NCBI RefSeq assembly: GCF_023822065.1
Contig: NZ_CP084930.1
Span: forward strand, 2,620,001 to 2,684,000
DNA from: Sphingomonas morindae
GTDB lineage: Bacteria; Pseudomonadota; Alphaproteobacteria; Sphingomonadales; Sphingomonadaceae
Length of the DNA: 64,000 nt
Direction: 5' to 3'
The position numbers were made by a program, and so were the translations under genes. Below, in pieces: positions 25,656 to 32,997 of the stretch (positions are counted from its first letter, which is position 1; each line of letters begins with the position of its first letter). The notes beneath the pieces are model-generated. The model was not told the origin of the DNA. It did no database searches and was given only the letters and a program-made list of their open reading frames with translations.

Positions 25656-26248
25656 GAATAGGCCTCCGATTTGGCCACCGAGGTGGCGATCAACAGGCGC
25701 TTGCCATCGCCCGCATTGCTGAAGTTGAGGCCCAGCGGTCCGAGCGGCACGGGCCAGATATACATGAGCCGCAGCATCACGATCGAGCCGGCGCCGCCGG
25801 TATCGTAGCTCCAGTTGTTGGTGACCGCGCCATTGGCATCGTAGCTGATCGTCGGCGCGCCGGTGCTGATCTGCGAGAAGGAGCTGGCGCTCTGCACATC
25901 CACCATCAGATTGGCGCAGGACAGGAAGGAGGGCAGCGCCGCGCAGGCCTGCTGGCGGAACCGCTCCTGCAGCTGGGCCTTGCTCATGCCGGCCGCCGCG
26001 CCGCTGATGTCGGCCGCCTGGGCGGATCCGGTGACGAGCGTGCGCGCCGCCGCCTCCACGCCCGTTTCGAGCGCCTGCTGCGCGAAGAAGACCAGCGCGA
26101 GTTCGAGAACGGCGAGGATGAGGGCGATCAGCGCGGGTGCGACGAAGGCGAATTCGAGCAGCGCCGATCCGCCTTCGGCACGGCCGAAGCGACGCGCCCG
26201 CCGCAGCAGGCGCGCACCGAGCGGAACAGGGGGCGAAACGCGATCCAT
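25652..26248 (-). CDS. TadE-like pseudopilin (first of pair)
   Basis: A 198-residue minor pseudopilin with GSALLEFAFVAPALIALILAVLELALVFF after a basic leader. Two cysteines (QQACAALPSFLSCAN) probably form a disulfide in the periplasmic domain. I chose the ATG (MDRVSPPV) with AAGG five bases upstream; a TTG four codons earlier is possible. It heads the three-gene Tad run. The 200 bases upstream, shared with wrbA, should contain both promoters. Confidence 0.88.
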   Translation of the reverse strand: MDRVSPPVPLGARLLRRARRFGRAEGGSALLEFAFVAPALIALILAVLELALVFFAQQALETGVEAAARTLVTGSAQAADISGAAAGMSKAQLQERFRQQACAALPSFLSCANLMVDVQSASSFSQISTGAPTISYDANGAVTNNWSYDTGGAGSIVMLRLMYIWPVPLGPLGLNFSNAGDGKRLLIATSVAKSEAYS

Positions 26249-26464
26249 CGCCGCCTTCAACCAGAACAGATTTAAGCGAAGGTGAAGAGCGGCGCGGCTC
26301 TTCCTTTTATCTCCGCGTGTTGCACGCGCGCCTAGGGGCGCCTGTTCGAGAAAGTGGAAACTTGCCGTCGCACACTATCGTGCTGGCTGGAGTGAAGGGG
26401 GCGCGGTAGAGCCGGTGCGCGGCGGACGGCAAGGCGCCCGCCCCAGCTTTGCGGGAGACGTGCA

Positions 26465-27064
26465 GTGGCGAAGATTCTGGTCCTCTATCATTCGGCCTAT
26501 GGGCATGTGGAGCAGCTCGCCGAGGCGGTGGCCGAGGGTGCGCGCGAAACCGGCGCCGAGGTGGCGATCCGCCGCGTTCCCGAGACCGTGCCCGAGGAGG
26601 TGGCGCGCGCCGCCCATTACAAGCTCGACCAGGCGGCCCCCGTCGCCACCGTGGACGAGCTTGAGCAGTATGATGCGATCATCATCGGCACCGGCACGCG
26701 CTATGGGCGGATCGCCAGCCAGATGGCCGCCTTTCTCGATCAGACCGGCGGACTGTGGGCGCGCGGCGCGCTGAACGGCAAGGTCGGCTCGGCCTTCGTC
26801 TCGACCGCCAGCCAGCATGGCGGGCAGGAGACGACGCTCTTCTCCGTCATCACCAATCTGCTGCATTTCGGCATGGTGGTGGTGGGCCTGCCCTACAGCT
26901 TCCAGGGCCAGATGGGGCATGACGAGGTGAAGGGCGGCTCGCCCTATGGCGCCACCACCATCGCCGGCGGCGATGGCGCGCGCCAGCCGAGCACGACCGA
27001 GCTGGAGGGTGCCCGCTTCCAGGGCCGGCTGGTCGCCGAAACCGCGCGCAAGCTGCACGGCTGA
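26465..27064 (+). CDS. wrbA: NAD(P)H:quinone oxidoreductase WrbA
   Basis: A 199-residue flavodoxin-fold enzyme that reduces quinones by two electrons. Signature stretches are [23 protein letters not shown] (FMN phosphate loop), [26 protein letters not shown] and the WrbA-typical [15 protein letters not shown]. It starts at a GTG with GGGAGACG nine bases upstream. It is followed by folE 48 bases later; a common transcript is possible. Confidence 0.96.
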   Translation: MAKILVLYHSAYGHVEQLAEAVAEGARETGAEVAIRRVPETVPEEVARAAHYKLDQAAPVATVDELEQYDAIIIGTGTRYGRIASQMAAFLDQTGGLWARGALNGKVGSAFVSTASQHGGQETTLFSVITNLLHFGMVVVGLPYSFQGQMGHDEVKGGSPYGATTIAGGDGARQPSTTELEGARFQGRLVAETARKLHG

Positions 27065-27112
27065 CCCCGCGGGCGTCTTGCCAGGGGGGGCGGGGGCGGC
27101 CATGGCTAGGTC

Positions 27113-27724
27113 ATGACGCGCGAACCCGAAGACGGCGATCTCGTCGCCAGCCCCCCCAAGCTGCCCGTGCCCGAGGATGTGGCCGAGGCGATCCGCACGC
27201 TCATCCGCTGGGCGGGGGATGATCCCGGCCGCGAGGGGCTGGTCGATACGCCGCAGCGTGTCGCGCGCGCCTGGCGCGAATATTGCGCCGGCTATGGCGA
27301 GGATCCGGGCCATCATCTCAGCCGCACCTTCGAGGAGGTGGGCGGCTATGATTCGCTGGTGCTGCTGAAGGATATTCCCTTCCAGTCGCATTGCGAACAT
27401 CATATGGCGCCGATCATCGGCAAGGCGTCGATCGCCTATCTGCCGCGCGACCGCGTCGTCGGCATCTCCAAGCTCGCGCGCGTGCTGCACGGCTTCGCGC
27501 GGCGGCTGCAGGTGCAGGAGCGGCTTACCGCCGAGGTGGCCGATTGCATCTGGTCGCATCTCCGTCCGCTGGGCGTAGCGGTGGTGATCGAGGCGAGCCA
27601 CGCCTGCATGACCGCGCGCGGCGTCCGCACTCCCGGCGTGGCGATGACGACCAGCCGCGTGATGGGCTGTTTCCGCGATGACGAGCGCAGCCGCCGCGAG
27701 GTGTTCAGCCTGATGGGCTATTGA
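27113..27724 (+). CDS. folE: GTP cyclohydrolase I
   Basis: Converts GTP to 7,8-dihydroneopterin triphosphate, the first step of tetrahydrofolate synthesis. The 203-residue protein has GREGLVDTPQRVARAW. The catalytic zinc site lies in PFQSHCEHHMAPIIG (Cys, His), with its second Cys in IEASHACMTARGVRTPG. GTP-binding residues lie in VGISKLARVLHGFARRLQVQERLT. Residues 1-20 are a non-conserved extension. Identity is certain. Confidence 0.98.
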   Translation: MTREPEDGDLVASPPKLPVPEDVAEAIRTLIRWAGDDPGREGLVDTPQRVARAWREYCAGYGEDPGHHLSRTFEEVGGYDSLVLLKDIPFQSHCEHHMAPIIGKASIAYLPRDRVVGISKLARVLHGFARRLQVQERLTAEVADCIWSHLRPLGVAVVIEASHACMTARGVRTPGVAMTTSRVMGCFRDDERSRREVFSLMGY

Positions 27725-27829
27725 GCCCGGCATCGGCGCGCGGAACCGGATCTGTTGCCTGATCGTTCTTCTGGTCCGATTGCGCGCCGGCCGTCCGGCC
27801 CGGCGCGCGGAGCATCTGGAGACGAGACG

Positions 27830-28438
27830 ATGGTCACGCGCCGCAGCGGCTGGCGCCGCGCCGCGCCGTTCGCCGCCTTGGTCGGCGCGCTGCTGCTCGG
27901 CGGCTGTTACGAGGACGGCTATGCCGGCTACGGCGTATCCGGCGGCCTGTATGGCGGCGGCTATGATTATGGCTATGCCGGCATCGATGCGCCGTTCGGC
28001 TATGGCTACGGCTATGGCGGCTATCCCGGCTATGGCTGGTATGGGGACTATTATTATCCCGGCAGCGGTGTCTGGGCCTTCGATCGCGCGGGCCATCGCT
28101 ATCGCTGGTCCGGCGTCGGACCCGGCCGGCCGGGCTGGGGCCATGCCGGCGCCGGCTGGCGCGGCCATGATCATGACGGCGCCGGCCGGCCGGGCGGCTG
28201 GACCGGCGGGCGGCCCGGCGGCTGGACCGGCGGCGGCCGCCCCGGCGGCTGGAACAATGGCGGACATGCCGGCGGCTGGGGCGGGCATGATCATGCCGGC
28301 GGCGTCGGCCAGCCCGGCGTCGCCGGCGTGCCCGGCGGTGGCGGCGGCCGCCCCGGCGGCGCGCCCCAGGGCCATTTCGGCGGCGCCTTCGGCCATTTCA
28401 ACCGCGGCGGCGGGGGCGGACGAGGCGGCCATCGCTGA
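27830..28438 (+). CDS. Gly/Tyr/His-rich lipoprotein
   Basis: A 202-residue protein of extreme composition. A lipoprotein signal ends in the lipobox LLGG-Cys (about residue 25). Then comes a Tyr/Gly region (GYGYGYGGYPGYGWYGDYYYP), a short conserved-looking AFDRAGHRYRWSG, and a Gly/Pro/Trp/His tail with near-repeats of RPGGWTGG and HAGGWGGHDHAGG. It would be attached to a membrane and is probably unstructured; the His clusters could bind metal, but nothing proves this. No family is recognised. The ATG is chosen because it starts the signal sequence. Confidence 0.8.
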   Translation: MVTRRSGWRRAAPFAALVGALLLGGCYEDGYAGYGVSGGLYGGGYDYGYAGIDAPFGYGYGYGGYPGYGWYGDYYYPGSGVWAFDRAGHRYRWSGVGPGRPGWGHAGAGWRGHDHDGAGRPGGWTGGRPGGWTGGGRPGGWNNGGHAGGWGGHDHAGGVGQPGVAGVPGGGGGRPGGAPQGHFGGAFGHFNRGGGGGRGGHR

Positions 28439-28506
28439 CCGCCGCCGCCGCTGTCACGCGACTGACTTGCAGAGCCCGCCGCATCCCGCTAGGGCGACCC
28501 CCACGG

Positions 28507-28597
28507 GGAGCGGTGGCCGAGTGGTCGAAGGCGCACGCCTGGAAAGTGTGTAGGGGTCCAAAGCTCCTCGAGGGTTCGAATCCCTCCCGCTCCGCCA
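28507..28597 (+). tRNA. tRNA-Ser (anticodon GGA)
   Basis: A class II tRNA of 91 bases. The acceptor is GGAGCGG/CCGCTCC, the anticodon stem is CACGC/GTGTG with loop CTGGAAA, a long variable arm follows, and the T arm is GAGGG-TTCGAAT-CCCTC. CCA is encoded. It marks the left edge of a lower-G+C segment and is a plausible integration site, although no 3'-end duplication was found. Confidence 0.96.
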
Positions 28598-29135
28598 TTT
28601 GCTACAACCAAGAGCTTGAGCTTATCCCAGGCGCGAGTTCGAACCGCGACACTCATCCTCAGCATTGATCGGCATTGCCGGTGCGGTTTGCTAGGTCGCT
28701 GCATGGAGATGCCAACGGCTTGAATCTGCTTGGCCATTGCGCCGAATTCTCGGCGTCGCACTGGCGGCCGCATAGGCTGGCAGAGCGACCGGCGCGCCGC
28801 TGCGAGCGTTTTAGTACGTGTATGCTGTAGAAGGCCTTTGGTTCCTCTTGAGACCAAATTTCGCACTCGTGTTGGTGCGCATCGCCCAGGCTGATTTTGC
28901 CTCCCTCCCACGCAGGCCGATCGGCTGCGTCAAGACCTATCCACGGCCGCTCGGCGTGATGGCGCCGCTTGGTGCCGGGTATGACAATCCTGTGCAAAGA
29001 TCCCCCCGCGGTTGCTTGAGGGTCTCGGCGGGAGAGACGATTTCCTTTTCTGCCCATGGCGTTGATCTCGTAATTCTGTACAATCGGTTGGCGATCCGCT
29101 TACCCATGGAAGGCGGCGGGCGTCGAGAGATGAGC
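28598..29135. other. Stretch without a recognisable gene at the island's left end
   Basis: These 538 bases hold only unconvincing frames. The rightward frame of the kinase-like gene is open back to 28,818, but its translation there has no conserved look and no ribosome site. A leftward frame of 132 codons (28,659-29,057) resembles nothing known. It may be decayed coding DNA or a leader region. Confidence 0.5.
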
Positions 29136-30185
29136 ATGGAAGCGGGCCATATAATCAATCTGAACGCTCAGTACATCGTGCGTGTCTTGCCGGGCCGCAA
29201 CCGCTGCCTGGTCCTCAACGATCCAAGGCGAGGCCTGCTCGTTTTCAAGCGGAATAGCGGGGGGCGCTACAGTAGCCTTATTTCGGAGGAGATGCGCCGG
29301 TGGCGAGATATCTCCAATGTTCTCGTTTCGAGGATAATATCTGAAACTTTCAACGTAAACACAATCGTCTACACATGTGCAAATCTTCTCACCGATCAGA
29401 AGGAGGTTTTGACCGGAGTTGCAAGCGCATTTGTCTCCAATCTTCGCCGCCTTCAGCCTGGCGATATCAACGCCTTCGCCACAGCCCAAACGATGCTGAG
29501 ACATGCCTTGATTTTAGCGTGGATGGGTGATCTCGATCGTGTCGCAAATCCCGGTAACGAGGGCATGACCGAAACCGGCACCTACATCACGCTGGACTAT
29601 GATCTCGCCTTTCACGAAGGCGTGACGTTTTGGGGCCATCCGCTCATCAGTAGGGCGGTCACCACGGCATTGACACAGGGCTTCGATGTCAGCGCGATCA
29701 TTGACGAGATCGGGGCCTATAGCGCCGCAGACATTCGGCGCTTCGTCAGCCATGCCGGCAAAACCTGGATTCCAGACTGGTCCGCTACGCTGGAGGACCG
29801 GGCCACTTCGGTGCTTTGTGCCAATCAAGCCGCGATCGTGAAGTCCGCCGCGTACCGGCGGCTCGGCGCCGAGACGAATTGTCTGGTTGGTGGCACGCAG
29901 CGCTTCGTGGCGCGCTTTCACCAAGCCCTGCTCATTCCCCGTCGCCTCTCGAACTTGCTTACAAATCAGGGGGTCCGACCAACACTCCTGAAGCTTGTGC
30001 ACCGTCATGGCTCGCCGGTGGACAGGTCAACGATGCTATTGCGGCGGGCCGAGGCGCTTGCGGCTGATGCGTCGCGATCGATCGCGCCACTACCTTACGC
30101 ATCGCGGATGCGGTCCGTCTCGTCTACTCTGTTGGACGCATCGGCGAATAGCGCGCGATATGTTGGTGACGTCGCGAGTAGCTGA
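29136..30185 (+). CDS. Unrecognised protein with kinase-fold (HipA/PI3K-like) motifs
   Basis: About 349 residues from the chosen ATG (MEAGHIINLNAQYIVRV), preceded by GAGAG at six bases; another ATG lies two codons upstream. I do not recognise the family, but the order of motifs resembles HipA-like kinases. First comes a strand with a candidate ATP-binding Lys (GLLVFKRNSG), then a helix with EEMRRW. GDLDRVANPGNEG (codons near 29,526-29,564) could be the catalytic loop, and YITLDYDLAF the metal-binding Asp. A later TWIPDWSATLEDRATSVL fits the C-lobe. The last 100 residues look unrelated. It overlaps the convergent ABC gene by 91 bases. Confidence 0.55.
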   Translation: MEAGHIINLNAQYIVRVLPGRNRCLVLNDPRRGLLVFKRNSGGRYSSLISEEMRRWRDISNVLVSRIISETFNVNTIVYTCANLLTDQKEVLTGVASAFVSNLRRLQPGDINAFATAQTMLRHALILAWMGDLDRVANPGNEGMTETGTYITLDYDLAFHEGVTFWGHPLISRAVTTALTQGFDVSAIIDEIGAYSAADIRRFVSHAGKTWIPDWSATLEDRATSVLCANQAAIVKSAAYRRLGAETNCLVGGTQRFVARFHQALLIPRRLSNLLTNQGVRPTLLKLVHRHGSPVDRSTMLLRRAEALAADASRSIAPLPYASRMRSVSSTLLDASANSARYVGDVASS

Positions 30186-31885
30186 TCGTGCGTCCCCACG
30201 CGCTCGACCTCGCCCTTGTTCAGCACCAGAATGCGATCCGCGACGCGCGCCATCTCTAGATCGTGCGTTATCATGATGACCGATCGCTGTGCGGAAACTG
30301 TCCGAACCGCCTCGCGAATGGCGCTCTGCGTCACAGGATCCAAAGCGCTTGTTCCCTCATCGAGTATGAGGATCGGGGAGGCCATGAGAAATGCGCGCGC
30401 CAAGGCGACTCGCTGCCGCTGACCGCCAGATAGTCGGGAGCCTCGCTCGCCGACATGAGTTCGAATTCCCTCCGGAAGCGCCTCCGCGAAATCGAGGATA
30501 TGCGCATCCCGTATAGCCGCAAGGAGTTCGCTCCTGCTCGCCTCCGGCCGTCCCCAAAGAACATTTTCTTCGATCGTTCCCGCGAAAATATAGGGGTTCT
30601 GAGGCACAACGCTGAAATAGGACCGGAGGGTGGATGGCTCCAGGTCGCTTATGTCTCTTCCATTGATCCGTATGCATCCGGAGACGACCCGATCTAGGCC
30701 TAGAAGAAGCCTAACAATGGTAGACTTTCCTGACCCCGACGCACCGACGATGGCGAGGCTTTCACAGCCAATCACCTCGAATGAGACCTGCTTTAATACC
30801 AAGGCGCTGGTGCGATTGCCATAGGCATAGCTGAGAGATTGAACCGAGAGAGCCCGAAACTCTTCGATGGCCGTATTCCCGTTCCTTGCCGGCTCCGCGT
30901 CGACTATGTGGGGACAAAAGCTGCTTATACGGCGCAGCGCCGAAAGCGCGTCGCTCACGCCATTCCACAAATTGCCGATCGTGGCACCGGTCGCAGCGAT
31001 CAGGAGGAGATAAAGTTCGATGGTCGAAAGATCTTTCCGGCTTAGGTGTCCGGCGCTGATCTCGTATAAGCCAACTTTGATCAAGAATAGGATATAAAGG
31101 CAGCATAATAGAGCCGTGAAAGCCAGCGTTTCGGCTCTCTTCCTTGATAAGACGAGTGCCTCCTTGTGGATCGAGTCAATCCGAGCGCTTATCATCCTGA
31201 TGCAGCCGGCCTCCCGGTCCGAAAACTTAATCGTCTCGATCGCTGCCAAGCTTTCTCCTACATGTGCCGCCAATCGCCCGTTCTGCTTTAATATCTGGTT
31301 TGATAGGGCGGCTTGCTTTCTGGCCAGCAACGCGATGGCATAGGCGAGCAGAGGGGCGCTGATCATAAGAACGACGAACAATGTTAGATCATGCACAGCG
31401 ATCATGATCATCGAGAAGGCTATGACGCTGCAGTTTCTGGCGAGAGGGGTGAGCGATGAACGGAACGCGCCCTCCACAAGCGCCGCGTCGTAGGAGGTCA
31501 GAGAGACGAGCTCTCCCAATTGTCTGTCCTCGAAAAAGGCGATAGGTTGAAATATTATGGAACTGAATAGATGGCGGCGCAGCCGAGCGCCAACATGCTG
31601 CCCCACGGCGCTCCCAAACCAGACCCGCGCACCAGAACTTATCGCTAGGAGCAGTGCGCAACCCAGAAAAGCCGCGTAAAGCGCGTAGTCGTATTCCTGA
31701 CGACCAGAGCTTACAAGCTCCTTTGCCGCTCTCGAAAAGAGGATCACGGACAGCGACGATACGGCCACTGACGCGATTAGGATAATAGTCTTGAAGAGCG
31801 GCAACGGAACGGCTCCGGCCTGTGCCAGAAATTGCATATCTGTCCGCAGCGATCGAGCTCGCGACAAAACACTCCACGCGATCAT
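30095..31885 (-). CDS. ABC exporter, fused permease and ATPase
   Basis: A 596-residue half-transporter. Six hydrophobic helices occupy residues 30-310. The nucleotide-binding domain has Walker A GASGSGKS (381-388), Q-loop VVPQNPYIF, signature LSGGQ (485-489), Walker B ILILDE (505-510) and the H-loop ITHD. This is the MsbA/bacteriocin-exporter type that pumps lipids, drugs or peptides out as a homodimer; no C39 peptidase domain is fused. AAGAGG precedes the ATG. Codon use is A+T-richer than the surroundings. Two tiny frames are chained into its start by ATGA overlaps. Substrate is unknown; a peptide is possible. Confidence 0.93.
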   Translation of the reverse strand: MIAWSVLSRARSLRTDMQFLAQAGAVPLPLFKTIILIASVAVSSLSVILFSRAAKELVSSGRQEYDYALYAAFLGCALLLAISSGARVWFGSAVGQHVGARLRRHLFSSIIFQPIAFFEDRQLGELVSLTSYDAALVEGAFRSSLTPLARNCSVIAFSMIMIAVHDLTLFVVLMISAPLLAYAIALLARKQAALSNQILKQNGRLAAHVGESLAAIETIKFSDREAGCIRMISARIDSIHKEALVLSRKRAETLAFTALLCCLYILFLIKVGLYEISAGHLSRKDLSTIELYLLLIAATGATIGNLWNGVSDALSALRRISSFCPHIVDAEPARNGNTAIEEFRALSVQSLSYAYGNRTSALVLKQVSFEVIGCESLAIVGASGSGKSTIVRLLLGLDRVVSGCIRINGRDISDLEPSTLRSYFSVVPQNPYIFAGTIEENVLWGRPEASRSELLAAIRDAHILDFAEALPEGIRTHVGERGSRLSGGQRQRVALARAFLMASPILILDEGTSALDPVTQSAIREAVRTVSAQRSVIMITHDLEMARVADRILVLNKGEVERVGTHDQLLATSPTYRALFADASNRVDETDRIRDA

Positions 31886-32133
31886 TGGGCCTTACCTCTT
31901 TGCTCCCGCCGGTCGAGCCAACACCGGATTGGGCATGTCTTCATGGCTGTGAACAGTCTAGGGCAAGCGGGCGACCCGCTGCCGCATTTTTACGACCCTT
32001 GCCTCCATTCTCATGCGCGGCCCAGCTGTCTGGATGCGCCGCACCCTGCGTCCACTCCCCACAAGCCATTGACGTACCGCGCAACTCACGCTGCACTCGG
32101 CGCCAACTCGACTCGAAGTTGGAGAGTGTGCCC
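31886..32133. other. Intergenic region upstream of the ABC exporter
   Basis: No certain gene. On the minus strand a 42-codon frame (32,069-31,941) and a 20-codon frame (31,944-31,882) are linked to each other and to the exporter start by ATGA overlaps, but neither has a ribosome site. The promoter of the rightward Cys-repeat gene must also lie here. Confidence 0.45.
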
Positions 32134-32328
32134 ATGTTCCGCGCCGTTCTGCTCGCCGCCACCCTGTCCTTCACGGCCCTGTCCGGCGCGCAGGCGGCGC
32201 CTTGCCGCGATGCCAAGGGCAAGTTCACCAAATGCCCGCCCGCCGCCGCCGCCCCCGCCGCGCGCTGCCGCGACGCCAAGGGCCGGTTCGCCAAATGCGG
32301 GGCGCCCGGCGCCAAGCCTTCGAAGTAA
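32134..32328 (+). CDS. Small exported protein with twin CRDAKG-x-F-x-KC repeats
   Basis: A 64-residue protein with a signal peptide (VLLAATLSFTALSGAQAA). The mature part consists of two copies of an 11-residue unit, CRDAKGKFTKC and CRDAKGRFAKC, separated by a Pro/Ala linker. Each unit could close a small disulfide loop. GGAGAG lies seven bases before the ATG. Composition is that of the host genome, so it lies outside the island. Similar short proteins occur in sphingomonads as far as I recall; the role is unknown. Confidence 0.78.
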   Translation: MFRAVLLAATLSFTALSGAQAAPCRDAKGKFTKCPPAAAAPAARCRDAKGRFAKCGAPGAKPSK

Positions 32329-32389
32329 GGCCACGCACGGCGCCGCCGGACCGCGCGCCGCCGCTCCGGCGTCGCCCGGCCGCGCGCCG

Positions 32390-32971
32390 CTACGGCGTCG
32401 CCGGGGCGTAGGTCTGCGCCACCGCGCCGCCGGGGAAGGCGCGGCTTTCCAGCAGCGTGAAGCGGCGCGGGGCGGGAAGATCGGCGAAGAGCGCGGCGCC
32501 GCGCCCGAGCGCCACCGGCACGACGAGCAGCACCAGCCGATCGACCAGTCCCTCGGTGACGAGGCTGCGCCCGAAGCGCGCGCCGCCATGCGCCAGGAGG
32601 GGCGCGCCGTCCGCCGCCTTCAGCCGCGCGACCTCGGGGGCAAGATCGCCCTCGAGGATCGCCGCCGAGGCCCAATTGCCGCTCTCCGCGCCGGGCGCGG
32701 CGGCGGCGCGCATGGCGGCGGCACGGCGCGAGAAGACCGCCTTGGGAATGGCGTTCATCGGCGCCGCGAAGGGACCGTCCGCGCCCGGCCACCAGCGCGC
32801 CATCGCCTCGAAGGTGCGGCTCCCCATCAGATGCAGCCCGGCGGTCGCGACCAGCGCCGCGCCCCAGGCCTTGGGTTCGGGATCGCTGCCGAACATCCAG
32901 CCCGTCTCGCCCCCGGCATCGGCGACGAAACCGTCAAGCGACATGGTCATCTTGAGGATCAGCGGCCGCAT
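32390..32971 (-). CDS. Dihydrofolate reductase-family protein (RibD C-terminal domain)
   Basis: A 193-residue protein with the RibD_C/DHFR-like fold. It opens with MRPLILKMTMSLDGFVADAGGETGWMF; LMGSRTFEAMARWWPG and LLAHGGARFGRSLVTEGLVDRLVLLVVPVALG are the strands and loop that bind NADPH. Such stand-alone domains are usually uncharacterised reductases, not true folate enzymes. The ATG with GAGGAG eight bases upstream is preferred over an upstream in-frame ATG adding 34 residues. Confidence 0.87.
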   Translation of the reverse strand: MRPLILKMTMSLDGFVADAGGETGWMFGSDPEPKAWGAALVATAGLHLMGSRTFEAMARWWPGADGPFAAPMNAIPKAVFSRRAAAMRAAAAPGAESGNWASAAILEGDLAPEVARLKAADGAPLLAHGGARFGRSLVTEGLVDRLVLLVVPVALGRGAALFADLPAPRRFTLLESRAFPGGAVAQTYAPATP

Positions 32972-32997
32972 TCTGGTCTCCTCGCCTGTGTCGGCCG

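Larger units (their letters stand above)
28598..32133. other. Lower-G+C segment next to tRNA-Ser (candidate genomic island)
   Basis: Composition changes abruptly after the tRNA: A+T-ending codons become frequent (for example around 29,290-29,400 and 30,540-31,400), unlike the strongly G+C-biased genes on both sides. Two convergent genes fill it: a kinase-fold protein and an ABC exporter. No integrase, transposase, flanking repeat or tRNA-end copy is visible, so the mode of entry is unknown. Native composition returns at about 32,100-32,130. Confidence 0.6.

Noticed and set aside
28631-28652. GAGTTCGAACC sequence after tRNA-Ser, resembling a T arm or att copy
   Set aside because: The flanks do not pair as a T stem and do not match the tRNA-Ser 3' end; treated as chance.
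28659-29057. A 132-codon leftward frame at the island's left end
   Set aside because: Arg/Ser/His-rich translation resembling nothing, no ribosome site, partly opposite the open frame of the kinase-like gene.
28818-29135. Upstream extension of the kinase-like gene (start MYAVEGL...)
   Set aside because: The added residues have no conserved appearance and no ribosome site precedes them; the fold-like part begins at MEAGHIINLN.
32000-32400. Search for a second copy of the tRNA-Ser 3' end at the right edge of the island
   Set aside because: No stretch matching the TCCCTCCCGCTCCGCCA end was found, so no attachment site is claimed.
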